From Hyphomicrobium sp. 99 (GTDB lineage: Bacteria; Pseudomonadota; Alphaproteobacteria; Rhizobiales; Hyphomicrobiaceae): DNA of 64,000 bases. Position numbers and translations under genes: made by a program. The stretch spans positions 930,001-994,000 of the forward strand of contig NZ_KQ031382.1 of assembly GCF_000384335.2 (NCBI RefSeq), in the 5' to 3' direction. Position 1 is the first letter of the stretch; each line of letters starts with the position of its first letter. The notes below the pieces were generated by a model. The model had not been told where the DNA came from. It searched no databases and saw only the letters and a list, made by a program, of their open reading frames with translations. Shown one piece after another: positions 9,476-18,838 of the stretch.

Positions 9476-10123
9476 ATGATCCGCGATAAGTCGTCGCTAA
9501 GAGAGCAAAATCGGCGCGCCGCGCGGGAAGCGGTTCTCGACGCTGCCGAACGGCTTCTTGAAAGCAGCGACACCGCAGATTTCAGCATGCGGTCCTTGGC
9601 AGCGGAGGCGGGAGTCGGCTTCGCCACGCCTTTCAATCATTTCGGAAGCAAGGCCGCGATCATGCAGGCGCTCTCGATGCGGCTGATAGGGCGGATGGAA
9701 AAAACGTTCGCCGAAACAACCCCAAGGGGCGACGCGGTCGACCGCGTTTTGAAAATGGGGCGTATCGCCGTAAACGTTTTGCGTGATCGAGCCGACGTTT
9801 CAAAGCGGATCGTCGGTTCGCTTGGGAGCGCGACGGGAGAACCCGGCGCAGTGATGGGGCAATCAACGAGACTTTGGGCAACGGCGCTCGGTGACCTCAA
9901 AGGAATTGCCGTAAACCGCCAACCGTTGGCGAAGACTCTTCTTCCTCGGCAACTGGCCTACAGTTTTCGGGGCTGCATCTCGTTTTGGGTGGCGGGAGAG
10001 ACTGGAGAAGATGAACTCGAGCGTGCCTTTCAGGAGGCGGCCGCGTCGCTGATGCTCGGATTTTTGGTAGAGGACCGGCGCGGCAAGGCGCTCACCCTGC
10101 TGGAGAAAACGGTTCGGCTCTAA
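9476..10123 (+). CDS. TetR family transcriptional regulator
   Basis: A 215-aa DNA-binding regulator. The helix-turn-helix is the stretch [19 protein letters not shown] near residues 42-60, with the usual N-terminal helix before it. The C-terminal ligand domain is not diagnostic. The gene is divergent from the SDR at 8560-9393 and separated from it by an 18-bp palindrome, so autoregulation plus repression of the SDR is the natural model. The ATG at 9476 has GGGAAG immediately upstream. The ligand is unknown. Confidence 0.9.
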   Translation: MIRDKSSLREQNRRAAREAVLDAAERLLESSDTADFSMRSLAAEAGVGFATPFNHFGSKAAIMQALSMRLIGRMEKTFAETTPRGDAVDRVLKMGRIAVNVLRDRADVSKRIVGSLGSATGEPGAVMGQSTRLWATALGDLKGIAVNRQPLAKTLLPRQLAYSFRGCISFWVAGETGEDELERAFQEAAASLMLGFLVEDRRGKALTLLEKTVRL

Positions 10124-10176
10124 AGAGAAGCGTCAGGTCGCTGGGGCTCTGAGGGGTGCCCGGTCTTGTTCGCAAA

Positions 10177-10253
10177 TGGCGCACCCGGCAGGATTCGAAC
10201 CTGCGACCTTCGCCTTCGGAGGGCGACACTCTATCCAGCTGAGCTACGGGTGC
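10177..10253 (-). tRNA. tRNA-Arg (anticodon CCG)
   Basis: The reverse strand folds as a complete 77-nt tRNA with encoded CCA. Acceptor arms are GCACCCG and CGGGTGC, the anticodon stem TCGCC/GGCGA encloses the loop CTCCGAA, giving anticodon CCG, and the T arm is GCAGG-TTCGAAT-CCTGC. It reads CGG arginine codons. Confidence 0.97.
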
Positions 10254-10387
10254 CTTCGGCGAGACTGATAGCCCATTCGTTGATGGGCCGCAAATGCAGT
10301 CGCCTGCGGCCCGCTGGCTTATGGAGAATTGGCCGCGAATTAAGGTGAGACTTGGCGCCTCACCTCCACTACGCGCCGCTACAACCC

Positions 10388-10705
10388 TCAGTAACGGCAG
10401 GGCTTGGCGACGACGACGCATTTTGCCAGGAGGATCGCGCCCTTTTTGCAATCCCACTGCTTGCCCTGCGCGTTCCAGAAGTCGGCATAACGCGGGCCGT
10501 AGAGGTTCCGGACAGTGTTCTTCCAGTTTTCGCGGGCTTCGATCCGGGCCTTTTCCGAACCCTTGCCCAGAATGCCGGTTGCTGTCGCGACGCCTTCGAC
10601 CGGGGCGCGGCAACGCGGCAACGCATTCGCCTCGACGGCACCAAAAGTTGAAACGATTGCGGCGGTAGCGGCGACAAGGCCCGCGAATTTGACGGTCGTG
10701 CGCAT
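10388..10705 (-). CDS. Small exported protein of unknown function
   Basis: A 105-aa protein with a clear signal peptide (MRTTVKFAGLVAATAAIVST, cleavage probably after the ANA of VEANA). The mature part is rich in Ala, Lys and Arg and has the stretch ENWKNTVRNLYGPRYADFW and four Cys residues that could form disulfides. Similar small periplasmic proteins occur in related bacteria without known function. The start at 10705 is preceded by GGGGAGA at a suitable distance. It stands alone between the tRNA and polA. Confidence 0.72.
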   Translation of the reverse strand: MRTTVKFAGLVAATAAIVSTFGAVEANALPRCRAPVEGVATATGILGKGSEKARIEARENWKNTVRNLYGPRYADFWNAQGKQWDCKKGAILLAKCVVVAKPCRY

Positions 10706-10944
10706 GACAAATAGTCTCCCCGAAACGACGGTTTGCAACTATGCCGGGCGGCATCCTACATAGGTGCTGGCGGACATCAGCCATGGGGCACAGGCCGCTG
10801 TCAACGGACTGCCAGACCCAATGGGCAGATTGATCCGCTAGCGTGCGATAATGGCCGCGATTTCGCTGGGAAACGTATTTTCTGCGGCTTTCGCGCGACC
10901 TTTTTTATTAGCCGCGCACGACGTCATTCGATAGGCCTCGCGCC

Positions 10945-13900
10945 ATGGCCAAAAGAGCAAAGATGCAGCAGAATAAAGTTGAGCAAACGCCAGTCGGAGA
11001 TGCGGCGGAAAAAGTTCCCGTCATCAAGGGAAGCCACGTCTATCTGATTGACGGCTCAGGCTATATCTTCCGGGCGTTCCACGCGCTCCCGCCGCTGACG
11101 CGCCCGTCCGACCGGCTGCCCGTCGGCGCCGTACACGGCTTCTGCGCGATGCTCTGGAAGCTTTTGCGCGAGTCGAAGGTATCCGAAGCGCCCACCCACA
11201 TGGCCGTCATCTTCGACGCCGGACGCGAAACGTTCAGGAACGAGATTTATCCCAAATATAAATCGCATCGTCCGCCGCCGCCCGAGGAACTCGTTCCGCA
11301 GTTCCCGCTCATCCGCGACGCCGTGAAGGCCTTCAACGTCGCCTGCATCGAGCGCGAAGGGTACGAGGCTGACGACCTGATTGCGACCTACGCCAAAATC
11401 GCTGTCGACGCTGGCGGCGATGTCACGATCGTGTCTTCCGATAAAGACCTCATGCAACTCGTGCGGCCCGGCGTCACGATGTTCGACGGCATGAAAGCCA
11501 AACATATCGGCCGCGATGAAGTGATCGAGAAGTTCGGTGTGCCGCCCGAAAAGGTCATCGACGTGCAGGCGCTCGCGGGCGACTCGATCGACCACGTCCC
11601 GGGCGTGCCCGGCATCGGCATCAAGACGGCCGCCGAGCTTATTTCGACATACGGCGATCTCGATTCCCTGCTTGAGCGAGCAGGTGAAATCAAGCAGCCG
11701 AAGCGGCGCGAGAAGCTTATTGAATTCGCCGAGCAGGCACGCATCTCGCGGCAACTCGTCCTTCTGAAAGAGGATGTGCCGCTCGAGATCGAAATCGCTG
11801 ACTTTGGCGTTCGCGACCCCCAGGCCGATACGCTTCTGGGCTTCCTGCGCGAAATGGAATTCAGCACGCTTACGAAACGCATCGCTGAAGGCCTGGGTGC
11901 GGAAGCCCCGCCGCCGCTTGCGGTCTCCGTCGGCGCAAGCATCAAATCCAAGGTGCAATCGACCTCCGATCAGATCGAAGCGCTGGGCGAAGAAACGTCG
12001 TTCGAGGAAGCAAGTCCGGCAGCTGCCGTCGCAGCCGGAAGCGCGATCGCGCGCGGCAAAGCGATTGATCGCAGCAAGTATGAAACGGTCGTGACGCGGG
12101 CAAAGCTCGAGGAATGGGTCAGCAAGGCCCGCGCAACCGGCTACGTCGCGTTCGATACCGAAACCACCGACCTTGACGCGACGCGCGCCGATATTGTCGG
12201 CATTTCCCTCGGCATTGCGCCGGGCGAAGCTTGCTACATACCGCTCGGCCACACGGGACCGAGCAACGATCTTTTCGGCGGCGACGATAACCGTCCGCCG
12301 CAGCTCGCGATCACCGAAGCCTTGGAACTTCTGCGCCCGCTGCTTGAAGACGCCTCCGTTCTCAAGATCGGCCAGAATATCAAGTACGACGCGCTGGTGA
12401 TGAAGCGGTACGGCGTCGAAGTGGCACCGTTCGACGATACGATGCTGATCTCCTACGCGCTCGATGGTGGGCGCAACGCTCACGGCATGGACGTGCTCGC
12501 CGAGCGCCACCTCGGCCATGCGTGCATGACCTTCGCTCAAGCGATGGGACAAGCTCCGGGCGCGAAGAAGTCGGAAAAGACCTTCGCTGCGATGCCTCTC
12601 GACAAGGCAACCGAATACGCAGCCGAAGATGCGGACGTGACGCTCAGACTCTGGAAAGTCCTGAAGCCGCGCCTTGCTGCGGAGCGCGTGACGACAGTTT
12701 ACGAGACGCTCGAGCGGCCGCTCGTCCCCGTCATCGTCGCGATGGAGCATGCAGGCATCAAAGTCGACCGCGATATCCTCGGGCGGCTGTCGAGCGCTTT
12801 CGCGCAGCGCGCCGTTCGGCTCGAAGAAGAAATCAATGGATTGGTCGGCCACAAATTCAATCTCGGCTCGCCGAAGCAACTCGGAGAGCTGCTGTTCGAT
12901 CGGCTGAAACTGCCGGGCGGCAAGAAGACAAAGACCGGCCAATGGGAAACACGCGCCAACCTGCTCGACGAACTCGCGGCTAACGAGGACATCGACGGCG
13001 ATGCGCGCCAGCTCATCAATACGATGCTCGAATGGCGGCAGATCTCGAAGCTTCGCTCGACCTACACCGACGCGCTGCCCGAATTCATTGATCCATCGAC
13101 GGGGCGCATCCACACGAGCTACGCGCTCGCTTCGACGACCACCGGCCGCCTCGCCTCGTCAGATCCCAATCTGCAGAACATCCCGATCCGCACGAAAGAG
13201 GGCCGCGAGATTCGAACCGCCTTCATCGCCGATAAGGGCATGAAGCTCATCTCCGCCGACTACTCGCAAATCGAGCTGCGCGTATTGGCTCACGTCGCTG
13301 ATATTCCGCAGCTGAAGAAAGCCTTCGCCGAAGGCCTCGACATTCACGCGATGACGGCATCGGAAATGTTCGGCGTGCCTGTCAAGGACATGCCGGGAGA
13401 AGTGCGCCGTCGCGCCAAGGCGATCAACTTCGGCATCATCTACGGCATTTCGGCGTTTGGCCTCGCGAACCAGCTGAGCATCAGCCGCGAGGAAGCGGGC
13501 GACTACATCAAGACGTATTTCCAGCGGTTCCCGGGCATTCGCGACTACATGGATGCGACGAAGAAGTTTGCGCATGCCCACGGTCACGTCGAGACGATCT
13601 TCGGGCGGAAAATCCACTATCCCGAGATCAACACGAAGAACCCGTCCATGCGTGGCTTCCTGGAACGTGCGGCGATCAACGCGCCGATCCAGGGCTCGGC
13701 AGCCGACATCATTCGGCGCGCGATGATCCGCATGCCGGAAGCAATCGAGAAGGCGAATCTGGATTCAGCCCGCATGCTGCTGCAGGTCCACGACGAACTC
13801 GTCTTCGAGGTGGCCGAAGCCGACGCGTCGAAGCTGATCGAAGTCGCACGCCGGGTGATGGAGACGGCAGCCGAACCCGCCGTCAAACTATCGGTGCCGA

Positions 13901-13947
13901 TCCACGTCGATGCGAAAGCCGCAAACAACTGGGACGAGGCGCACTAG
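10945..13947 (+). CDS. polA: DNA polymerase I
   Basis: A 1000-aa DNA polymerase I with all three activities. The 5'-3' exonuclease domain (about residues 28-320) shows YEADDLIATYA and SSDKDLMQLV. The 3'-5' proofreading domain (about 370-560) keeps its acidic residues: FDTETTD near 402, IGQNIKYD and YAAEDADVTLRL. The polymerase domain has motif A DYSQIELRVLAH (about 772), motif B RRRAKAINFGIIYG and motif C VHDELVFEV (about 949). The enzyme fills gaps in repair and removes RNA primers. It is followed by two strong hairpins and a convergent phaZ. The first 20 residues before the conserved start are Lys/Gln-rich and a Met at residue 7 is an alternative start. Confidence 0.97.
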   Translation: MAKRAKMQQNKVEQTPVGDAAEKVPVIKGSHVYLIDGSGYIFRAFHALPPLTRPSDRLPVGAVHGFCAMLWKLLRESKVSEAPTHMAVIFDAGRETFRNEIYPKYKSHRPPPPEELVPQFPLIRDAVKAFNVACIEREGYEADDLIATYAKIAVDAGGDVTIVSSDKDLMQLVRPGVTMFDGMKAKHIGRDEVIEKFGVPPEKVIDVQALAGDSIDHVPGVPGIGIKTAAELISTYGDLDSLLERAGEIKQPKRREKLIEFAEQARISRQLVLLKEDVPLEIEIADFGVRDPQADTLLGFLREMEFSTLTKRIAEGLGAEAPPPLAVSVGASIKSKVQSTSDQIEALGEETSFEEASPAAAVAAGSAIARGKAIDRSKYETVVTRAKLEEWVSKARATGYVAFDTETTDLDATRADIVGISLGIAPGEACYIPLGHTGPSNDLFGGDDNRPPQLAITEALELLRPLLEDASVLKIGQNIKYDALVMKRYGVEVAPFDDTMLISYALDGGRNAHGMDVLAERHLGHACMTFAQAMGQAPGAKKSEKTFAAMPLDKATEYAAEDADVTLRLWKVLKPRLAAERVTTVYETLERPLVPVIVAMEHAGIKVDRDILGRLSSAFAQRAVRLEEEINGLVGHKFNLGSPKQLGELLFDRLKLPGGKKTKTGQWETRANLLDELAANEDIDGDARQLINTMLEWRQISKLRSTYTDALPEFIDPSTGRIHTSYALASTTTGRLASSDPNLQNIPIRTKEGREIRTAFIADKGMKLISADYSQIELRVLAHVADIPQLKKAFAEGLDIHAMTASEMFGVPVKDMPGEVRRRAKAINFGIIYGISAFGLANQLSISREEAGDYIKTYFQRFPGIRDYMDATKKFAHAHGHVETIFGRKIHYPEINTKNPSMRGFLERAAINAPIQGSAADIIRRAMIRMPEAIEKANLDSARMLLQVHDELVFEVAEADASKLIEVARRVMETAAEPAVKLSVPIHVDAKAANNWDEAH

Positions 13948-13948
13948 A

Positions 13949-13993
13949 GCATCGCGCACAAAAGTGGGCACCGGTTTTGTGCAAAAGCGATGC
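13949..13993. repeat. Intergenic palindrome, dispersed-repeat type
   Basis: Outer arms GCATCGC (13949-13955) and GCGATGC (13987-13993) enclose inner arms GCACAAAA (13956-13963) and TTTTGTGC (13975-13982) around a GC-rich loop. Palindromes of this look are common between genes in related bacteria. It lies directly after the polA stop. Confidence 0.7.
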
Positions 13994-14005
13994 GACAACA
14001 AAAAC

Positions 14006-14046
14006 TTAGAGCGTCGGTCCTGTTTCTATCCGGGCCGACGCTCTAA
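14006..14046. terminator. Bidirectional terminator between polA and phaZ
   Basis: TTAGAGCGTCGG (14006-14017) pairs perfectly with CCGACGCTCTAA (14035-14046), and the stem can extend three more pairs inward. It sits between convergent genes and ends exactly where the phaZ stop begins. Confidence 0.7.
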
Positions 14047-15432
14047 TCATTCGCCCGCGGCAGACGGCGGATGTTTGCCGTTGACGCCATTGAGCGTGGC
14101 GTTCGATGCCGGCGAGCGCCAATCGGGTGCGATGTCGGGCGCATCCTTCAACACGCGGTAGGGCTTCGGCATGCGTGTTGTCTGGTCGCCCGTCAGCCGC
14201 TTGTAATTGATCGTCCGAAAGAATTCGCGAATGCGCGGCTGAATTTCCGTGCGCCAGCGCGTGCCGTTGAACACGCCATAATGGCCGACGCCCTGCTGCA
14301 CATAGTGCACCTTCTCATCGTGAGGAACGCCCACGCAGAGATCCTGTGCAGCTTCCGTTTGTCCGAGGCCGCAGATGTCGTCGCGCTCACCTTCGACTGT
14401 CATCAGCGCCGTCCTGCGGATCGCCGAGCAATCGACGAGTTCGCCGCGGTGCATCAGTTTCTTATCGGGCAGCAAGTGATCCTGGAACACCGTTTTGACG
14501 GTCTGCAAATAGAACTCGGCGGTCAGATCCATGACCGACAGATATTCCTCGTAGAACGTCTGATGCTGGTTGACGCTGTCGCAGTCGCCTTTGACGAGGT
14601 TATTGAAGAGGTCGACGTGGGCATTCATGTGCCGTTCGAGATTCATCGTCATGAAGCCCGTGAGCTGCATGAAACCCGGGTAAACGGGACGCATGAATCC
14701 GGCATGCGGAAACGGCACGGTCGAGATGACGTTCGACTCGAACCATGAAAGTGATTTCTGCGCGGCGAGATCGTTGACCTTCGTGGGGTTGCGGCGCGTG
14801 TCGATCGGTCCGCCCATCAGCACCAGCGATGCCGGCTGACAGACTTCGTTACGCGCAGCCATGACCGCGGCGGCAACGAGCGCCGGAACGGCAGGCTGGC
14901 ACACCGCCATGACGTGCGTGTTCGTGCCGGTGAAACGCATGAAATCGATCAGGTAATCGACGAAGTCGTCGAAATCGAATTGGCCGGCGGCGAGCGGCAC
15001 GTTGCGAGCATCCGCCCAGTCGGTGATGTAGACATCGTGCTCGGGAAGCATGGCTTCGACCGTGCCGCGCAACAGCGTCGCGTAGTGGCCGGACATCGGC
15101 GCGATGATCAAGACTTTCGGATCGTAACGCTTGCCCGTTTCCGACTGATCGCGTTCGAAATGCAGCAGATTGCAGAAGGGTTTGGCGAGAACGACGTTTT
15201 CACGGATCGGAATTGTCAGCCCGGCGAGCTGCACGCTCTTGATGCCGAATTCCGGTTTACCGTATCTGCGGGTGATGTTCTCGAACACTTCGCACGCGGC
15301 GATCATGTTCTTCCCCGCCGCAGTGTAGCTCACGGGGTTGAGGGGCCATCCGAGCGTCTGACGGAGCGCCTGAACACCGAATCGGACAGGGGACATGAAC
15401 GCATGGGCCATTTCATAGGCGTAATAGTTCAT
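14047..15432 (-). CDS. phaZ: Intracellular polyhydroxyalkanoate depolymerase
   Basis: A 461-aa depolymerase that mobilises stored polyhydroxybutyrate. The alpha/beta-hydrolase core shows the nucleophile Cys in AVCQPAV, the Asp in VEGERDDI and the His in GVGHYG, as in intracellular PhaZ enzymes. The C-terminal 35 residues after the conserved domain are an unconserved tail. The frame is open upstream to 15540, but I start at ATG 15432 (MNYYAYEMAHAFMSP) because similarity to PhaZ begins there and AAGGA lies upstream; ATG 15534 is the alternative. A paralogue is present at 56461-57675. Confidence 0.88.
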   Translation of the reverse strand: MNYYAYEMAHAFMSPVRFGVQALRQTLGWPLNPVSYTAAGKNMIAACEVFENITRRYGKPEFGIKSVQLAGLTIPIRENVVLAKPFCNLLHFERDQSETGKRYDPKVLIIAPMSGHYATLLRGTVEAMLPEHDVYITDWADARNVPLAAGQFDFDDFVDYLIDFMRFTGTNTHVMAVCQPAVPALVAAAVMAARNEVCQPASLVLMGGPIDTRRNPTKVNDLAAQKSLSWFESNVISTVPFPHAGFMRPVYPGFMQLTGFMTMNLERHMNAHVDLFNNLVKGDCDSVNQHQTFYEEYLSVMDLTAEFYLQTVKTVFQDHLLPDKKLMHRGELVDCSAIRRTALMTVEGERDDICGLGQTEAAQDLCVGVPHDEKVHYVQQGVGHYGVFNGTRWRTEIQPRIREFFRTINYKRLTGDQTTRMPKPYRVLKDAPDIAPDWRSPASNATLNGVNGKHPPSAAGE

Positions 15433-15689
15433 ATCGTTCGCAAGTCCTTGTATTAGTAAGGATTTCTCGCTGTCGACCAACTCACTCAACAGCTTGTTGT
15501 TGCTGCACTGCGTCAGTATAGAACGATTATTCATAGTCACAATCCAGAAAAGCTTTCCATGCCTAAGGATAAGGCAAGCTTATGCAGGAAAGGTACACTG
15601 TCCGGCAGCCTCGCCGCTCGCGTCTCTCTGCTGCGTCGCATCAATCAGAATGACGCGCGTTCTTCCCGGTTAGTTCCGCGAAGACAACA

Positions 15690-17027
15690 ATGGAAAATGC
15701 TGCGAGAACCCTGACCGGCATGTCATCAATCCAATCCCCATCATCGGCGACGATCCCCGACCGCGCTCCGTGGTTTCGGCGCCTTGTCAACGTCGCGCCC
15801 GGAGAGATCGCAGCGCTTCTCGCATCGTTTGCGATGTTCTTCGCGCTGCTGTCCGCGTACTACATCATCCGCCCAGTGCGCGATGAAATGGGCGTCGCGC
15901 TCGGAAAAGAATCCCTGCACCAGCTCTTCACTGTCGTCTTCGTGGTGATGCTCGTCCTGGTGCCGCTCTTCGGTTTTGTCGCCACGCGATTCCCGCGCCG
16001 CTATGTGCTCCCATCAATTTACGTCTTCTTCGCCGCAAACCTCGTGATCTTTTGGCTCGTGTTGAAAGCGTCGCCTGAGGATCGATTGGCAGCCGGATCG
16101 TTCTTCGTCTGGGCAAGCATCTTCAATCTCTTCGTCGTATCGCTCTTCTGGAGTTTGATGTCTGAACTCTGGTCGCACGAGGAGGCGACGCGGCTTTACG
16201 GCTTCATCTCCGCGGGCGGCACCGCTGGCGCGCTTGCCGGTCCCTTGCTCACGCAGGGCCTAGTCAGGGTCTTTCAACCTGTCGATCTGCTGCTCGTGTC
16301 GGCGGCGCTGTTGACCGCTTCGATGCTGGCGAGCTTGCAATTGCGCCGCCTGCGTCCGGCAGAAGCAAAGGGAAGCGGCGAACCCGCCGGCGGTGGCATA
16401 CTCGATGGCGCGACCAAGGTGTTCACAAATCCGATGTTCGCGCGCATCGCGCTTTTCATCTTCGTCGCAAACATCATCGGAACGTTCTTTTACTTGGAGC
16501 AGGCGCGCCTCGTCGCGGCATCGATAACGAACAGCGCCGACCGTGTGCTGTTCTTCTCCGGGCGCGACCTCGCGGTCAGCACCGTCACGCTCCTGATCGA
16601 AGTGTTCGGCACGGCCAGAGTTCTGCGACGCTTCGGCGTGACGGTCGCATTGCTGTCGTTGCCCGTGACAGGCGCGATAGGCGTGCTTTTATTGACGTTT
16701 GACGCCGCTCTCTGGATCGTCGCAGCCGTAATGGTCGCTGAGCGGATCGTCTCGTTCGCGCTCGCCAATCCGGCGATCAAGGTGATCTACACGCTCGCCA
16801 CGCCCGCCGACAAATACAAGGTGCAGAATTTCATCGACACGGTCGTATTTCGCGGCGGCGACGCGACGTCCGGATGGCTCTACGCGATCGTTGGAAGCGG
16901 ACTTGGATTCGCCGGTGGAGCGACGGGCGCAATCGCCGTCCCGATGGTCATCGTCTGGCTCTGGACCGCCAAGCGCCTCGGCGCCAATCACAAAGAGCGC
17001 GCCGCCGAACTTTCCGTTAGTGACTAA
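15690..17027 (+). CDS. MFS/NTP-NDP exchange-type membrane transporter
   Basis: A 445-aa polytopic inner-membrane protein with about twelve hydrophobic segments. The stretch YYIIRPVRDEMGVALG near residue 57 and the overall look match the ADP/ATP-carrier-like branch of the major facilitator superfamily (Npt/Tlc relatives), which in free-living bacteria is widespread but of unproven substrate. The internal stretch PADKYKVQNFIDTVVFRGGD is a typical family motif. It is monocistronic, between phaZ and infA. Nucleotide transport should not be assumed. Confidence 0.8.
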   Translation: MENAARTLTGMSSIQSPSSATIPDRAPWFRRLVNVAPGEIAALLASFAMFFALLSAYYIIRPVRDEMGVALGKESLHQLFTVVFVVMLVLVPLFGFVATRFPRRYVLPSIYVFFAANLVIFWLVLKASPEDRLAAGSFFVWASIFNLFVVSLFWSLMSELWSHEEATRLYGFISAGGTAGALAGPLLTQGLVRVFQPVDLLLVSAALLTASMLASLQLRRLRPAEAKGSGEPAGGGILDGATKVFTNPMFARIALFIFVANIIGTFFYLEQARLVAASITNSADRVLFFSGRDLAVSTVTLLIEVFGTARVLRRFGVTVALLSLPVTGAIGVLLLTFDAALWIVAAVMVAERIVSFALANPAIKVIYTLATPADKYKVQNFIDTVVFRGGDATSGWLYAIVGSGLGFAGGATGAIAVPMVIVWLWTAKRLGANHKERAAELSVSD

Positions 17028-17086
17028 AACCCGTTAGCTCACGGGTGAGCACTGCGGTTGAAGGCAGCGCGCAATTCGTAATTCTT

Positions 17087-17386
17087 TTAGCGTCCGCCGC
17101 GACGAGGGGGACCGCCGCTCGACCGTGCAGTGCCTGCAGGTTCGCCACCGCCAGCGCCCGGACGACCGTCTTTGTGACGGAAGTTGATGCGGCCCTTGGT
17201 CAAATCATAAGGGGTCATCTCGACCGTCACGCGGTCGCCGGCGAGAATGCGGATGCGGTTCTTCTTCATGCGCCCCGATGTGTAGGCAATCACTTCATGC
17301 CCATTGTCGAGTTTCACGCGACAGCGGGCGTCCGGCAGAACTTCGTCCACCACGCCCTCGAACTCGAGCATCTCTTCTTTCGCCAT
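17087..17386 (-). CDS. infA: Translation initiation factor IF-1
   Basis: A 99-aa protein. Residues 1-72 are a canonical S1-type OB fold of IF-1 ([47 protein letters not shown]), which binds the ribosomal A site during initiation. The odd part is a 27-residue Gly/Pro/Arg-rich extension at the C terminus, since IF-1 normally ends after about 72 residues. Either this lineage carries an extended IF-1 or this is a second IF-1-like copy. It lies downstream of the cold-shock gene on the same strand, but a strong terminator separates the two. Confidence 0.93.
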   Translation of the reverse strand: MAKEEMLEFEGVVDEVLPDARCRVKLDNGHEVIAYTSGRMKKNRIRILAGDRVTVEMTPYDLTKGRINFRHKDGRPGAGGGEPAGTARSSGGPPRRGGR

Positions 17387-17427
17387 TCGATCTCCCGAAC
17401 TTCTTGTTTGATAACCGGATAAGAAAA

Positions 17428-17454
17428 GCGGGGAGCAGCCGAGCTGCTCCCCGC
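17428..17454 (-). terminator. Rho-independent terminator of the cold-shock gene
   Basis: A 12-bp perfect stem GCGGGGAGCAGC / GCTGCTCCCCGC with a 3-nt loop. On the minus strand it is followed by TTTTCTT. Confidence 0.9.
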
Positions 17455-17478
17455 ATGAGTGGAGTGGCCTCGAAAACC

Positions 17479-17685
17479 TTAGAGCGGACGGAGGTTCACG
17501 GCAGCGATTTTGCCGTTACGTCCACGCTCGGTTTCGAAGTAGATCTTCTGGCCTTCGCGGAGCGACTGAAGACCTGCTCTCTCAACTGCGGAGATGTGAA
17601 CGAAAACATCGTTTCCACCTTCCTCAGGCTGAATAAAGCCGTAGCCCTTCTGGCCATTGAACCACTTCACAGTCCCGTTCGACAT
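17479..17685 (-). CDS. cspA: Cold-shock domain protein (CspA family)
   Basis: A 68-aa single-domain nucleic-acid chaperone. RNP1 is KGYGFIQ and RNP2 is [21 protein letters not shown] is the family signature. It melts RNA secondary structure and often responds to cold or stationary phase. The ATG at 17685 has GGAGG 6 bases upstream. A strong terminator follows at 17428-17454. Several paralogues are usual per genome, so the symbol denotes the family only. Confidence 0.95.
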   Translation of the reverse strand: MSNGTVKWFNGQKGYGFIQPEEGGNDVFVHISAVERAGLQSLREGQKIYFETERGRNGKIAAVNLRPL

Positions 17686-17807
17686 TAATTGCCTCCAAAG
17701 CAAACATGCATTCTCCGGCAGAATTGACCGGAGTTAATCAAATCGCGCGATGGAGACGTCTTAGGGCAGGCGGTAGCGCTGTCGAAGAGTAAGCCAAGGC
17801 GTGTTCG

Positions 17808-17933
17808 ATGGCGACCTATATGCCTTGCAAATTCAAGAAAGGCAAGATCGTCGCAGGCGGCCGCGGGACTGTGGGAACCCGCTTCAGGGCCCTGAAATGC
17901 ATGCTGTTTCGGCATTCGGCAGACAACGCCTGA
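17808..17933 (+). CDS. Possible 41-aa basic small protein
   Basis: A small open frame from ATG 17808 to TGA 17933 encoding a basic peptide with two Cys and the stretch CKFKKGKIVAGGRGTVG. AAGG lies about 9 bases upstream and a perfect hairpin follows 8 bases after the stop. It lies in the 285-bp gap upstream of the cold-shock gene, on the other strand. No family is recognised, and the hairpin may serve only the gene on the opposite side. Confidence 0.25.
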   Translation: MATYMPCKFKKGKIVAGGRGTVGTRFRALKCMLFRHSADNA

Positions 17934-17941
17934 TTGAAAAT

Positions 17942-17965
17942 AAGGCGGGCCACACGGCCCGCCTT
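17942..17965 (-). terminator. Terminator after the M15-like peptidase gene
   Basis: AAGGCGGGCC (17942-17951) pairs perfectly with GGCCCGCCTT (17956-17965) around ACAC. On the minus strand ATTTTC follows. It is symmetric enough to act on both strands. Confidence 0.8.
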
Positions 17966-17970
17966 CTGAC

Positions 17971-18426
17971 TTAGGTTCGGCCGCTCGGACGGTTAAGAGC
18001 CACGAACCGCGTGCCGACGTCGACGTGGATATGATCCATATCGTAATAGGTCATGATGCCGCCGTTCCGATAATTGGCGATCAGCCAGCGGACGACTTCG
18101 GCTTTACGTCCCGGAACGCGGAAATCGATCGCCTGCCCCGAAGCATGCTTCGAGGGGTGGTTCGTGCCGGCGATCGTGGCGCCGGGTCGGCAGGTCGAAA
18201 CGATATCGACGTTGTTGAACTGGCTGCGGATACGCGCGAGGACGTTGCGGGCTTCCGACGTCAGGCACGCGATGTTGTCACCGCTCGACTTCATTCGGCG
18301 GCTGGTCATCGCCCGGTCCCTGAGGCGGTAACCATCGCCATTGTACGACTTGGCCTCGACGAGACTTGGCGCGGTCGTCGCGGCAAGTACAAGAGAAAGC
18401 ACAGCAAAATTAGATCCCTTACTCAT
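17971..18426 (-). CDS. Exported M15-family peptidase-like protein (DUF882 type)
   Basis: A 151-aa protein with a signal peptide (MSKGSNFAVLSLVLAATTAP). The zinc-binding pattern of M15 peptidases is visible: SKHASGQAIDFRV (His and Asp ligands) and HIHVDV (catalytic region and third ligand). Relatives such as the DUF882/YcbK group act on peptidoglycan cross-links or resemble D,D-carboxypeptidases. The ATG at 18426 is preceded by GAGGA at 7 bases; the frame upstream is open but lacks a signal peptide start. The gene is followed by a perfect terminator. Enzyme class is likely, the exact bond is inferred. Confidence 0.8.
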   Translation of the reverse strand: MSKGSNFAVLSLVLAATTAPSLVEAKSYNGDGYRLRDRAMTSRRMKSSGDNIACLTSEARNVLARIRSQFNNVDIVSTCRPGATIAGTNHPSKHASGQAIDFRVPGRKAEVVRWLIANYRNGGIMTYYDMDHIHVDVGTRFVALNRPSGRT

Positions 18427-18838
18427 GGGAAGTCCTCGTGATTGATGATGGGAAATGGCCAATCGGCGGCGCCCGCTCCCACGAAGGAGCGGCTTATGAC
18501 GAGCGCGGAGCTCATGCTGCGAAGCTGATTGGAATGGGCAGGGGACCGCGAGCGCCAGCCCCCCGGAGCGCCTCACTTCCGTGATCTCGATGAGACCGGA
18601 GATGCCCTGTCACCAAGGACGAGTTGCATCTTATGTGCGGCGTATACTGAAAGCCCGACGCAATAGGCTAAAATAAGGCGCGTTGTATCATCAAGAGCAG
18701 AACAGTTGCTTCCCGCGAACAGCCTTCAGCGGAAATCCGCAAATCGAGCATCGGGCATGGAATAGTTCGAGCAGGCAATGTAGCAAGAAGGTGTGGGGGC
18801 GCGTCGCGCAAGGGGAATAGACGGGGAAGGGGACGACC

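Noticed and set aside
11056..13113. 685-codon open frame antisense to polA
   Set aside because: A GC-rich shadow frame; polA on the other strand has all expected motifs.
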